The notes beneath the pieces were generated by a model, which worked only from the letters and a program-made list of their open reading frames with translations, was not told where the DNA came from and made no database searches. Of a DNA stretch of 64,000 nt, positions 21,547 through 32,630 are shown piece after piece (within the stretch, counting starts at the first letter, position 1; each line of letters opens with the position of its first letter). Position numbers and translations under genes: made by a program. Origin of the DNA: Penicillium oxalicum (taxonomy: Eukaryota > Ascomycota > Eurotiomycetes > Eurotiales > Aspergillaceae); assembly GCF_001723175.1 (NCBI RefSeq), contig NC_064656.1, positions 620,001 through 684,000 on the forward strand, given 5' to 3'.

Positions 21547-24500
21547 ATGCTGAAGCCACGATGGTGTGGTCTACTGCTTCTCACTGCTTTAGTGGATCGT
21601 GGCCTTACGAATCCGATCGCGGCGGGATATGCGCTCGGAAATTTGAGCTCGTATTCTAGTCAATTGGTAGGGAGAGATACTGGTGATGATTTTGATCCAT
21701 CCGACCTTTCGTTCATTACGAGAATGGCTGCTATTGGTGACTCCTATTCTGCTGGAATTGGGGCTGGTGCTCGCCTTCAGGGAGACGGCGGTAGGTCTCA
21801 ATCTTCCCTCCAATCGTGGCTGATGCATCGAGGCTAATGTTTATTTGTTTTCGGGAAAGATTCGGCATGTAGTCGATATGACAACGCATATCCAAACCTC
21901 ATTCATACCGACCTTCGGCTAGGCGATCCGGCGACCCGGAATTTCCAGTTCAAGTCATGTTCTGGAGCAGTTATATCCGATGTGATTAGCGACCAGATTC
22001 CCCAAATCAGTGGGAATCAGCAAGTCATTCTACTTTCAGCTGGTATATCTCGCCAGAGAAATCTCACCATTGGCCTATCGGGACTAACGTGTGCCGATTC
22101 TAGGTGGAAATGACGCTCAACTCACAAGCATTCTCAATCAATGTGTCTTCCAATGGGCAGTCCTCAATGCCAATCAAGTGAAAACCGCAAAGGCAGCAAG
22201 CCAGTTGGATCCAAAGTTTGCCTGGGCATCTTCCGTCGACTGGGACTCCCTTGGTGTTGGCTGCGCCGGGCAGCTGGCTCAAACCCAAGCAATCATTGAG
22301 GGAAGCGAGTTTTCAAAGAGTCTTGACTCTGTCATCTCTGCGGCTAAGTCAAAATTAGCATCCGAGTTAGTTACCTTCCCTCTTGTGAATTTTTCGAAGG
22401 CTAATTGAAAATAGTGGCATGATTTACTATACGGGGTTTGTGACTCTTTCATTTTTTCCAAGCGAAAGACCAAGATATTAATGATGCTTTTCAGCTATGC
22501 CAAATTTTTCGCAGAGGATCTCTCGTCTGATTGTGATCAAGTCAGCTGGTCAACCTGGATTTACGTCAGTAACCCGTCTGCACTGTGTTCAAGATGATGC
22601 TGATGTCTTGCCAGAAACTTTACAACATGTTTCAGCCCGAGGCAAAACTGACAACGCTGAACCGAAGAGCGATGAACGCTCTTGTGGATTCTGTCAACTC
22701 GAAGATCGTAAGTCATCCGAATTTGCCTATTCTGTTGATTTGATTGATGAGCTGATCGCGTAATTTGTAGTCGGATGCGGTTAAACGAGCCGGAAATCAG
22801 GTGCAGTTTGTGGACTACGACTCTTACGTGGGCTACTTCAACGGCCGCTTCTGCGAGGCAGGAGTTGATGAATCCACGAAGGAAAGCAACACAAGGTATG
22901 TGGTGGAATATTTTTTGATTATATACCGAGCTGACTCTTAGTCCAGAACTGGTCTCATGTTCTACGAGCTCAACACCTTGGATCCCTTTGGAAGCAACCC
23001 TTGGAAGCGCAGTGAAGAAGATATTCCAGAGGGCACATTTGGGGGCACAGTGAACCAATATGCCCTCATCACACAGCTAGTGGACCCAGATGCGAAACTT
23101 TCTGAGGAGTCTCTAGTCGATAGCCAAAACTCTGCCGTTACTTTCTCGAGGCGTGCGTCAATCCAAGCCTCGGTACAACCCAGAACCATCCCGAATCTTC
23201 TTCCAGACGGGTAAGCAATATACATTTCTCCTTACAAATGAGGAAACTGAGATTGAAAATGTGGAGTTACTGGTACTGACAGCCCATAGATACGGACGTG
23301 TTTTCCATCCTCAGCCATTGCTTCATCAGCTTATCGCCTCGCTGGTCATCTATCATATGACCAATCAGAATGAAATCAGTCATGGATATCCGGAGATTCC
23401 GCAGAGTTTGGGATTCGACTCTTGTCCTTATTACCCTTCAGATGGCTCTAACTCCTCAGCAAGCGGACGTGCGTATTGTCGAATTTCTACTGGAATCCTC
23501 GGAGGCTAACACAGTTTCATCCATCTAGAGCAAGTCGCGGTAGCGTCTTACATCAACCCGCTGGCCGACCCTTCGGCTTGGGATCGCCTGGTTGGATACT
23601 CTTCGAGCAAAATGCCCATCCTGGTTGCTAATGTAATGAACGGTCCGGATTCTGTCGTGGATGACCACTGGACCGATGTCATTCAACGAGCTGCGGGCTC
23701 GGGTAAGACTGTTCTTGGATATGTGCGGACCGGCTATCTTGGCGTGAGCCAACAGAAATTCGTTACACGGCTGGGTTCCGGCGATTTGGCAGACTGGACT
23801 GCGCAGATCGAAGAAGATGTTGACATGTGGTATTCGCTGTACGGTGATAAGATCGGCGGTATCTTCTTCGACGAAGGTTGGCCTGAATGTGGTGCCAATA
23901 ACGAATACGTCGACCTCTACAAGTACATCAACGCCTACACCAAGCGAGCCCACCCTGGTGCTCTCACCGTTCTGAATCCTGGATCACCTATGGCATCTTG
24001 CTTCGAGGACACCATGGATACTTTGCTGACATTCGAGTTGGATTACACGTCGTACAAAAACTCCTACACCCCCAACGACTGGCCAGCAAAAGACCCCAGG
24101 AAGCTCTGGCACATTGTCTACAATGTCCCCGAATCGGCGATTTCCGAAGTCATCAAATTATCGCAAGAACGCGGTGCCGGATTCATCCAGCTCACTGATG
24201 ATCTTTTGCCAAACCCTTACGACAATTTGCCTAGTGATTCCTATGTGCAGAGCATGCTGAATGCGGTGGACGGCGGTTCTCCCATGAACGCCCCTGCAGC
24301 TGACTGGGGCTCAGGAGGGACAATTGGAGCAACCGGTGGCCTGTCAGTTGCCAAATCCGATTACAGTTCAGCCAAGCTATCTTGGAATGCAGCCTCCAAT
24401 GCTCTGGGGTATCATGTCTATGCTGGAGATAGCCTTGTCGCGAGTGTTCCAGGCTCGATGACCAGTGTCACAATCGGAGGTCTCCAGCCGGGGTCGAGCA

Positions 24501-25437
24501 CTGAATTCCATATTCGCGCCGTCGGTGGAAACGGCGACATGGGATTCTCTACCAGCCGAGTGACGGCTCGTACTTCGTCTTTGCCAGACGGTAAGACGGT
24601 CGCCAACTACCACTCCGTGCCCAAAATGGGCTCCACCAAAATTCAAGCGGATATCCTGGTCCCGTTTGCATTCATCCGTCTCTACATTTGGGACTCGGTG
24701 GGGTGTGATTTTGATACAGACCCAGGATGGAGTGTCAACTTCAAAGTGGACGAGTATGTTTGCACCAAGTACATGGTTGAGGGCACCACGCTGTACAAGT
24801 ACAGTGGCGTCCTTCCCAAAGGGTCGACTGCACCGCCCTGGTCTTGGTCAGTGGTGGGAGATGTCTCTCTCGACATTTCTGGCTATACTTACACTTGGAA
24901 TTTGCCCATCGGAACTCAGACTATCGACACAAGCAAGTTTGTCGTTCAAGCTCAGGGCTACAATCCACTCATCAACGCCTATCAGCCGTCTCCTGATGAT
25001 TACGACTGCAAGGGCTCGTCGATGTGCTCCACTCCTGACTTCCTGAAATGGTGTGACCACGCCGTCAACTACCTGCAACGAGACGACTACAAGAGATATG
25101 CCACCGAGTAAGTCCTCTCCCGTTACTTTTGCTTCTTCAAATGACCTCCCATGGGCGCTGCAACTACTAGAACATCCTGTAAAGAGAATTGTTGGATCCG
25201 TACTAACGTTCGAGCACTAGTGGACTAAGCCTAACTGGAAATTGCTGGGGTGACAACGTTCGAGGCTGTGCCGTCTTTATCCAAGGTGCCAATTGCAGCA
25301 TCAGTGGCAACGACCTGTGGAACGACTACCAGAACATTCGAAACGTTGGTGGATGCAAAAAATGTGGATCATTCCACCGAGGCGATGGCTGTCTGATCAC
25401 AATCAATTATGTCTCTGACTGTGACAACCATGGCTAA
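21547..25437 (+). CDS. Secreted fusion: SGNH lipase + spherulin-4 domain + FN3 + KP4-like tail
   Basis: Eleven exons read by hand: 21547-21790, 21860-22042, 22104-22365, 22415-22435 (a 21 nt microexon), 22495-22564, 22615-22707, 22771-22895, 22947-23210, 23290-23468, 23529-25107 and 25221-25437, giving 1078 residues. A signal peptide is followed by an SGNH/GDSL hydrolase domain: GDSYSAGIGAG with nucleophile Ser66, GGND near 143-146, and FHPQPLLH near 445. From residue 481 a spherulation-specific family 4 (TIM-barrel-like) domain starts (VLGYVRTGYLGV, GGIFFDEGWPECG). An FN3 module (about 750-825) and an unassigned beta-rich module (about 835-985) follow. The last 95 residues hold ten Cys in a pattern resembling KP4-type killer toxins. 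Exon 9 joins exon 10 in frame across a 60 nt intron, which supports a true fusion. An alternative upstream Met at 21,469 also gives a signal-like N-terminus. Confidence 0.8.
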
Positions 25438-26179
25438 GTGCGGCAAAGGTAGAGACGAGCGAAGCTTGGGAGGCGCTATATTTCCATATTTCCGTGAACT
25501 TCTTCCTAGATTCAGTCTGCTTCAAACCCATATTTGTATAGAATCACTTTGAAACTCCATGGGACCGGGTCACGCCCGGCCTCCAATTCTCCCATAAACC
25601 GTACGACTAACAAATAAACGTATCATCTTCTATCTGATCTACTTCTTTTTTTTTTCTCTGTGCGCTTTCAATTTCGCTTCAGACTTCAATTGAGCTGTGT
25701 GGATATACATGTGGGAAACGGTGTCAAATAAAGCACCGGAAAAGGATCATTCGTCAAGCACGTGATGGATCCAGTTATTTAGATAACCTCTTGAGAACAT
25801 AAGGAATCGCGCGCGTTCCTGCCAATTGTTTCCACCCGTCGCTCATGTCATGCTGTTAGGCTCCAGCAATGCATTGCAGTGACTCTGAGCTGGTCAAAAT
25901 GCCCCCACATAGTAGACATCGACGGCTCCGGTGGATCATCCCCGCCGCTGTCACCACGCCTTCATTCCCGAGCGCCGACTCCCAAGCAACCCACTAACTT
26001 TTGTGCCTTGACGAGTTCTTGGTCTGATCCACTCCCGCCGACATCACCACTTCACTAGCGCCTAGCTTGTCTCGGCTTGCGCCAGCTTCTCCGAACTGCC
26101 AACTCTCGGCTCTCTTGACATTGATTTCTCCAGCGTCCTGATACCGTTTTCTTCGTCATTCCGACCCCACACTGTCTGC
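25438..26179. other. Intergenic: oxr1 promoter
   Basis: No gene recognised. The left part is the 3' flank of the fusion gene. A T-rich tract lies near 25,640-25,657 and a CACGTGATG motif near 25,759. The right part is C-rich and leads into the oxr1 ATG. Confidence 0.5.
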
Positions 26180-27447
26180 ATGTCGTCCTCATTGCAAGGC
26201 AGTCTTCCTCCCTCCGATCACCCCGCTACTAGCAGCATTTCTCACTCGCCTTCCACCTCAAGATCCGGCTCACGGACACCACAAGGAAACTCGGGCGCTT
26301 CCTCCTATAGTCAATATTTCTCTTACCCTGTCAGTCACGTTTTCACGGGTCTCTATCGCCGCTTGACCGACCCAAGCATTTCTACTTCCGCCATGCCTTC
26401 CTCGGTTCCGTGGTCGACCTCGTCGTCTTCACCAGAGGTCTTCACGCCGCGCCGGACAGCCTCGCCATTTCAACCTCCACCGCTGACCCCTCTCACCCTC
26501 ACAATCCCCCGAGGCGCCGAGTTGCTGCAACAGCAGCTCCTCACCCGCTCGCTCGCCGAAGAAATCCGCCTCCTGGTGCCGCCCCGCCTCCAGCTTATGG
26601 AGACCTGGCGTCTCGCATACAGCCTTGACCGCGACGGTGCCTCTCTCTCCACGCTATATGATCACTGCCAGCAATTCTCCCATCGTAGCCCGCGGGCGGG
26701 CTACGTGCTCGTTGTTCGCGACTCTTCCCCCTCCGGCGGCGTTTTTGGCGCATACATGACCGACGTCCCACACCCGGACTCGCAGTTCTTCGGCACGGGC
26801 GAATGTTTCCTCTGGCGGGCGAGCGTTCTCCCACCTCCAACGAACTTGAGCCTCGCATTCAAGGGGGATGGACCACAATCGGTCGAAGCGCTGGAGCGAG
26901 CAGGTCTCCCGCCCCCGCCATCAGCGGACACTACCCACGCTGGTCGATGGAGTACATTCCGCAGCGACCCACGGAACAGGGTGAAGACCGAGTCGTCGCC
27001 GGCTCGAAATTTGAACATGAGTCTCAAGACCAACCTGGCTGCGGCCAGCGGTGGCGCGCTGGCGCCTCCGTCACCGTCCTCCATTGACACACCGTCACGA
27101 AGTGGGGCCAGCACGCCCGAACGAATTCGTTTCAAGGCATTTCCCTACAGCGGGGTGAATGATTATATGATATTTTGCGAGACTGGATTTCTCAGCTTGG
27201 GTGGCGGGTGAGTTGGGTTTCTGTTCTTTGTCTCTTTTTCTGCTTTTTGGGCCCTTTCTCGCGGCATCTAGGATCACTCGTCCCACTAACCCTTGCATTT
27301 AGCGACGGTCGATACGGTCTCTGGTTAGACTCAAGTCTAGAAAAAGGAGTCAGCTCTCATTGCCAGACGTTTGGAAATGAGCCTCTTGCCGACGAAGGCG
27401 AGAAATTCGAGGTTCTCGGCGTTGAGGTGTGGTACGTAGGAGCTTAA
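26180..27447 (+). CDS. oxr1: Oxidation resistance protein 1 (TLDc domain)
   Basis: Two exons, 26180-27207 and 27303-27447. The intron has donor GTGAGT, branch CACTAAC and acceptor TTTAG, and joins LSLGGG to DGRYGLWLD; the product has 390 residues. A Ser/Pro/Thr-rich N-terminus (1-105) precedes the TLDc domain. Recognisable TLDc parts are LLVPPRLQLMETWRLAYSLD, the YVLVVRDSSPSGGVFGAYM core, GTGECFLWR, NDYMIFCETGFLSLGGG and FEVLGVEVWYVG at the C-terminus. A low-complexity Pro/Ser insert (about 240-310) interrupts the domain, common in fungal homologues. Oxr1/TLDc proteins protect against oxidative damage and bind the V-ATPase. The TLDc C-terminus lies in exon 2, so splicing is required for a complete domain. 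Confidence 0.88.
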
Positions 27448-27528
27448 ACGAGTTGTGTTGTGCTCCTTTGCGCTGGGCATTTTTAGTGATCAGGTGTAGA
27501 GAAATTAGTATTTCACATCACGTCAATT

Positions 27529-27560
27529 GGCCGGGTGGTGTAGTTGGTTTCATCACGCAG
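27529..27560 (+). other. tRNA 5'-half-like relic
   Basis: GGCCGGGTGGTGTAGTTGG followed by TTTCATCAC matches the acceptor-5' strand and D-arm of the tRNA-Val gene 436 bp downstream with few changes. No anticodon arm, T-arm or matching 3' acceptor strand follows. It is probably a truncated copy. An intron-containing tRNA was considered, but no T-loop was found. Confidence 0.4.
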
Positions 27561-27964
27561 GCCAGAGTATGCCCGGGCAGCAGCTGAAACATCCATTTGC
27601 CATTCATGTAGGCACGACGTTCCTAGGAAGAGTTAGAATCCCTCATTTTACGAAAATTATCCGAAAGCGCTCCATATATATATTGAGGCCAACAGACTGG
27701 CCAAGAGTTCGCCAGCAGCACTCTCTCAGCCTCTCCAAGGGGGGGGGGAAGGCAGTACGCGAATTGACCGAACTTGAGTCGCTTTCCATTTGACCAGGGG
27801 CAGAAGTCAGGGAGCTAGGTAGGAAGCAATCTTGAATAGCGCAAGTCTAGACTGAGGATTATTCTCCGGGAATGAAGCAAACAGCACAGAGAATGTGTGG
27901 ATCCGTTCTTTCTTGTTGCTCAAGATTCATGATTCAAAAAAAACGCACCAGGATATCCACATCT

Positions 27965-28037
27965 GGCCGGATGGTGTAGTTGGTTATCACGTGTCGTTAA
28001 CACCGACAAGGTCCTGGGATCGAACCCCAGTCTGGTC
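27965..28037 (+). tRNA. tRNA-Val (anticodon AAC)
   Basis: The 73 nt fold is a complete cloverleaf. Acceptor strands GGCCGGA and TCTGGTC pair over 7 bp with two G-U pairs. The D-arm is GTGT...ATCAC. The anticodon arm TGTCG-TTAACAC-CGACA has the AAC anticodon. The T-arm CTGGG-ATCGAAC-CCCAG has a near-canonical loop. A TTTTT Pol III terminator follows within five bases. No intron is present, and CCA is not encoded, as usual in eukaryotes. Confidence 0.93.
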
Positions 28038-29399
28038 ACTTTTTGCCTCCTTTGCCCTCATGGAGCTCAATATTCCCTTTTTTGGTAGGGATCCCGAGAC
28101 TTTGTTCGTTACGACGCCGTCCGTGGTTTTATCAATGGACCCGTTGCTTCTCTGAAAGTTCTTTCCTTCATCCTCAATGCGTTTCGCCTCTGTATGCATA
28201 GTGTTGGCGAGGTAATGTTGCTATTGATCCGGATCGCTGAGCTCTGCCACCCCGTTGTTCTTAGTGTAAAATGGCCAAGAGTCTGGCCAGGCCCGCCCGA
28301 GGTTTTATAACTACGTAGGTAGCGTAGTGGGGGGAGTGTATAGTAGTAGTTTATATCGACAGTCGGCGAAGCTGACCTCGACAATGGCCAAGAACGCGCT
28401 AATCCTTTTTGGTAGCCGAGGGTCGACGTCAGGTTCTTACAGTAATTAGGCTTAGCGTTACCCCTGTTACGCATATAAAACAGATTCGAAGTATTCCATT
28501 TTATATCCTCCGCCTACTAAATTTAACGCTATGAAATCAACCGAGCGATCCTCCGAGACAAATACTCTGGACGATTATTTTGATCGTCTGATTCGGGAGA
28601 AGGTTGCGTCCTTCTACTTTTAAATTCTTTGATAAAACAAGAGAAATGTTATTCTCGCTAGCAGCTTATCGTCCATAGCACTCTCACTAGTGAAGACGGA
28701 GACTGCTCGTCCGACGGGTGCAGTGGGCTTTTTACTCCTGACTTGGAAACCACGGCCGACAGGGCAGTGATGACATTTGCTATCGATCACATGAACGAGG
28801 AGTGGACTTTGTGGGGCCGGCATAAACGGGCTACCATCGTGCAACTTGTGCCGACATCCTAGCCGCCGTTTCATACTTCCTGAATGACTACGCAGATGGC
28901 AAAGCCGACCCTGCGAGTCTGCGTGACCTTGTTCGGTCGACAGGCCCCTCTAGCTACAGATCGAGCTACTCGAAAACCCTGGCCCTCTCGGTTCGGCAGG
29001 TATCCTGCAGTGTGGTCGACGATCCCCAACGAGTCTCTCAATAAAGGCAACATCCGTCCGTTCATCACGGAGGTCTCTAGTGATAGTAATATCGACAACG
29101 TAGACGCCATTGACGCCATCTCCCCTATGTTCTTTATCCTGAGTCCTGACCTCTCCAAGCTGCTCATTGCTCCCCCGCCCTCAAGTATATGGGTACACCG
29201 CTTGCTATTTATGTCATACTACCAAGCTCTTCTACTGCTTTGCTCTCCTGAGACTAATAGAACAGTTCTTGCCCTAACGGCTGAATGCACAAGACGTCTT
29301 TTCACGAACGTATCTAATGGTCTCCAAGGCTCAACTGCAGTTTTGCTCATCCTCAAACACCTCTTGACACTCCATACTTGTCCTCTGCAAACCCTTAAA
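28038..29399. other. Gene-poor stretch between tRNA-Val and HNH gene
   Basis: No gene can be supported. Coding-like fragments are present: a 30-codon ATG frame at about 28,530 (MKSTERSSETNTLDDYF) ending at 28,623, a minus-strand Cys/His-containing frame at 28,620-28,874, and an open plus frame continuous with the HNH gene from 28,884. None shows a family motif. They may be remnants of a rearranged gene. Confidence 0.35.
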
Positions 29400-30655
29400 A
29401 TGCCTAAGCGCAAGCACGAATCATCTCCACCTCCACCCCCACCGCATGGAGTCTCTCCGTCCCAAGGGACATTTTGTTCAGCACCTAGCTTCACTGAGAC
29501 TGAGGTCGAGAAGACCGAAGATGGCTGGAATTATCTTCAAACTCGCGCACATGAACGACTCAATCGGTTCGAGGTCACAAAAGAATCCGAAAAGCTGCTT
29601 GACTGCTTTGGGGGGCTGCTTGACTGGCTTCCGCCAGGAGGAGGAGACTCTATCGCGCACGTCATTCTCGATGCGGAATCGACGAGATGCTTGTGACTAC
29701 CTTTGAGAATATTCGCACTTGTCTTCTCCAACCGAGTACGTGCATGCAAACTTAGCGTGAATATGTGACTGACCTCTTATAGTCAGAGCGTCTGGCGGAA
29801 AAACACCCACCCCTGTTGACTCACCGCTTCAAAAAAGACGCGAGAATGCTCAAGCCATATATGAAGTGATTGAGGAGCTGCAAGTGCGAGATTCGAATTT
29901 CCGCAAAGGCTGTCTCGAACGTGATAGAAATCGTTGTGTGGTGACGAAAGCCATATCGTTCGACAAGGCGGAAGAAATAGGGTCGGCGGAGGATGTTCTA
30001 CAGGGAGATCTCGAAGCTGCGCATATCATTCCCTGGTTGTTTGCAAGCTTCGACCCCATGGTACTTTTCCTAGAGCCTTCTTGTTGAAGAGTACATACTA
30101 ATTAGCGCAGAAAGGTGCAAGCATCATATCGAATATATGGGAAACCCTCTACCGATGTTTCCCTGAGATGCGCACAATCATGCGAAGTTCCAGAATTAAC
30201 GAGATTGAGAATGGCCTCACGCTTCACCATTCTATCCACCGTGAATTCAGTCGCTTCGGATGTGCCTTCGAGCCGATCGTGCGTCTCTGTTCTAGCTCTG
30301 GAAACTGGAAGGGTTCGTTTAGGACTAATTATTCACTTAGGCCAACGCTCCGCATACGTACAACTTCGTTACATTCAAGCGCTTTCCCACCAAAATGAAC
30401 CCATTCCTCCCCCACCAGGTCACTTTCGTAGATGCATCCCAGCCTGAGCCAGAGTCCGGTCTTCCACACCCGGTCTTGTTAGACTGTCACTATCGACTTG
30501 CGAAATTCTTCGACGCGAGTGGGATGGGCGAGGTCATTGACAGAACTCTTGATCTTTTAAAGGAACTCAAGACTGGTTCAGTCTTAGCTCGTGATGGTAC
30601 TACTGATCTGGGGTCTCTGCTTCGATACGCGGTCTGGGAATCTGTCACGGTTTAA
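29400..30655 (+). CDS. Fungal HNH-endonuclease-domain protein, apparent frameshift
   Basis: Four exons: 29400-29735, 29783-30060, 30111-30278 and 30341-30655. Splice signals are clear (GTACGT donor; TACTAAT branch; TTATAG, CGCAG and CTTAG acceptors). The N-terminal part runs from MPKRKHESSP to LLDWLPPGGGDSIAHVI. The reading frame then has to shift by one base near 29,680 to continue as DEMLVTTFENIRTCLLQP; unshifted it stops at 29,696. After that a fungal HNH domain (PF13391 type) follows: CLERDRNRCVVT, LEAAHIIPW, ENGLTLHHSIHREF and a conserved end (LLDCHYRLAKFFDASGMGE). The His-Asn-His core is intact. These proteins are numerous in Aspergillus-like genomes with unknown role. Either the gene is a recent pseudogene or one base is missing in the assembly. 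The frame is also open upstream to 28,884, but without similarity. Confidence 0.65.
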
Positions 30656-31037
30656 GCTGCAAGCTGTATGGTTTGGCTAAAAGCCATCGAGTCGTGGCAC
30701 GAAGTCCTGAACAGGGGATAGAATCGGCGCTAGACCAGGTTCTCTGCAGGGCGCAGAACCATCGTCGCCAACTCGGTTGAGCTTTTCCCGGCTGTCACTC
30801 TTCTCGCCTTTCCTTTGACACTGCTCTATGGAGAAACAAGTGACCTGAGAATGAGAATGGATGAGGTGCAGCTTCAATTGAGATGATCTAAAGCGATGAT
30901 CGTCCCTGCGGACGTGTGCCGAAACTCCCACCCACCGTGCCTCGGAAGGCAAGGCGCTTTCCTTCCGCATCTTCTTCCAGACGACGCGTCCTTTTCCCGC
31001 AGCGACTCCGCCTAGCACCTCTGCTCATCCCCGCGCT
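30656..31037. other. Intergenic, 3' flank of HNH gene
   Basis: No gene recognised. The final 80 bases are C-rich and resemble a leader for the weak gene candidate at 31,038. Confidence 0.4.
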
Positions 31038-31502
31038 ATGGAGATCTCGAGATCATGGTTTCAACTTACCCAGGCCAGGCCGAGAAGCGCACAGAGGAGA
31101 CTGCAGCCGGGTTGGAGACAGCTCCCTACGTATAGATATTCGCAATGGTCGACGACAGGACCGGCGGTTCACTCGTCAGTCAATCACAGTCACCCGAACG
31201 CTACTACCTGGAGTTACCGGCCAGCGTATTACTACAGTGCTGAGTGCGTCTTCTTTGATAATGAAGTTCGAGGAGATCAACGATGGTTTGCCGTCCGCCA
31301 AACTTACCCACCCGGGGCAGACATGATGATCCTCATTTCGACGCTGGAGGAAATTGCGGGCAATGCATGGGATTATAAAGGTCTGTTGGTTTTTTCTGTT
31401 GATTTCCATCTGAGTCTCTGTTGATTTGCTTCACTTTAATATAATTATCCTTTAGAATTCGATGTATTGGAATTCCATGATTTTATCCCGCGCGAGACGT
31501 GA
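31038..31502 (+). CDS. Weak candidate: two-exon hypothetical protein, 129 residues
   Basis: Exon 1 (31038-31380) and exon 2 (31456-31502) can be joined in frame across a GTCTGT...CTTTAG intron. The C-terminus reads IAGNAWDYK plus EFDVLEFHDFIPRET. The second half of exon 1 is protein-like (CVFFDNEVRGDQRWFAV), but the first half is low-grade and a different frame looks better there, so the locus may be frameshifted. It overlaps the stop end of the minus-strand seven-TM gene by about 50 bp. No family is recognised. Confidence 0.25.
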
Positions 31503-32630
31503 AGAGCACACCAAAAAGCAGATGTACCCAATGGCAATGCACAAAAGCTCGAAAATGGTGTCGAACCAAAGGACTTGGGTCCGATTAGATGGCACGCGGT
31601 GATTGAGCCAGCGGATAATTCCCCTGTCAATTGCGATCACCGCCCAGAAAAAGTTGACTGCGAAGAATAGAATACTCGACACCAAGAATAAGAGTGCAGG
31701 GCGCTGCAGTAGAAAAGATACATGTTAGGCCCGCTGAAATGGGATACCAGTCAATGGGTTGGCAAGCTTTGCGGTACTTACCTTGATTTGTCGGTCCCTT
31801 GTGTAGGATCGAATTGTGACAATTCCAGCCCAAGCCAATATCTCTGACGAAGCAAGCCAATGCACCAAGTAACGGGCACATTGACTCCAGTGAAAGGCCT
31901 CCAACACAGCCCGAGGGGCCTCGTTAGAAACCTCTCCACATGCATACGCAACATACAGTGACCACTCCAGCACACATGTCAGTGCTATCACGACGAGGCA
32001 GATTGCATGGCACAGAGTCAATGAGGGTGATGATCGGCCTGTGTGACGCCGTTGAAAGATGTGAGCCAGTCTATAAAGGAGATGGAATGTCGTGCATGTC
32101 GCGAACAGATACGCAAATTGCTGAATGAAAATGATGATCAAATTGACTCCAGCGGCTTGGGGTTGCGCAAGTTGAAGAGAGCTGACAACCAGGCCGAGAG
32201 TGTCCGTACTAGCAGTATCGATAATATGAGCATGAGGCAGGTTTAGGGAAGTAACACGACCGGATACTCCGCATTCGGAAAGCTGTGGTCTTTTCAAAGA
32301 TTGTAGTCGGTCCAGACGTGATTCCCAATCGGTTCAGCAATACACTTACATGAAGTAGGCGACGCAAGAGACCAGAAGAGATCTACCAAGGATAAGATCT
32401 TTCCCTTGCCTTTTCCTTCTGAAGATGACGATAATGAGGCCCGCAAATACGATCCATTCTGCCAGGACAGCGGCTAGGATGATTGCGTAGGAGACCCGTG
32501 ACTGCTCCATGAGGTCGCGAGCAGTCGAGTTTCCGTCTGCTGTGGAGAGCGTGCTGAAGATTCTAGTCTCCAAGTCCCAAGCTCCCGGTGCAGTTTTGAG
32601 GTCTTTAGAGCACGCTTGCAAGAGCAAACA
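31452..32630 (-). CDS. Seven-transmembrane protein of unknown function, N-terminus unresolved
   Basis: Exons, right to left: about 32630-32350, 32208-31782 and 31703-31452. Joins are FIT (141 nt intron, acceptor TGCTAG) and RQIK to RPALLFLV (GTAAGT donor, CTGCAG acceptor). Seven hydrophobic helices are visible: SYAIILAAVLAEWIVFAGL, LLVSCVAYF plus DTLGLVVSSL, NLIIIFIQQFAYLFA, CHAICLVVIALTCVLEW, YLVHWLASSEILAWAGIV, ALLFLVSSILFFAVNFFW and IFELLCIAIGYICFLV. Exon 1 is open upstream to a CAG acceptor at 32,632 and has no good Met start, so a short 5' exon is probably missed or lost. An in-frame Met lies just before the first helix. No named family was recognised; GPCR-like or transporter function is not claimed. 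Its 5' flank is the transposon-side intergenic region. Confidence 0.55.

Noticed and set aside
30916..31326. Plus-strand frame of 136 codons overlapping the weak gene at 31,038
   Set aside because: Arg/Ser-rich translation typical of an off-frame reading; no continuation by splicing.
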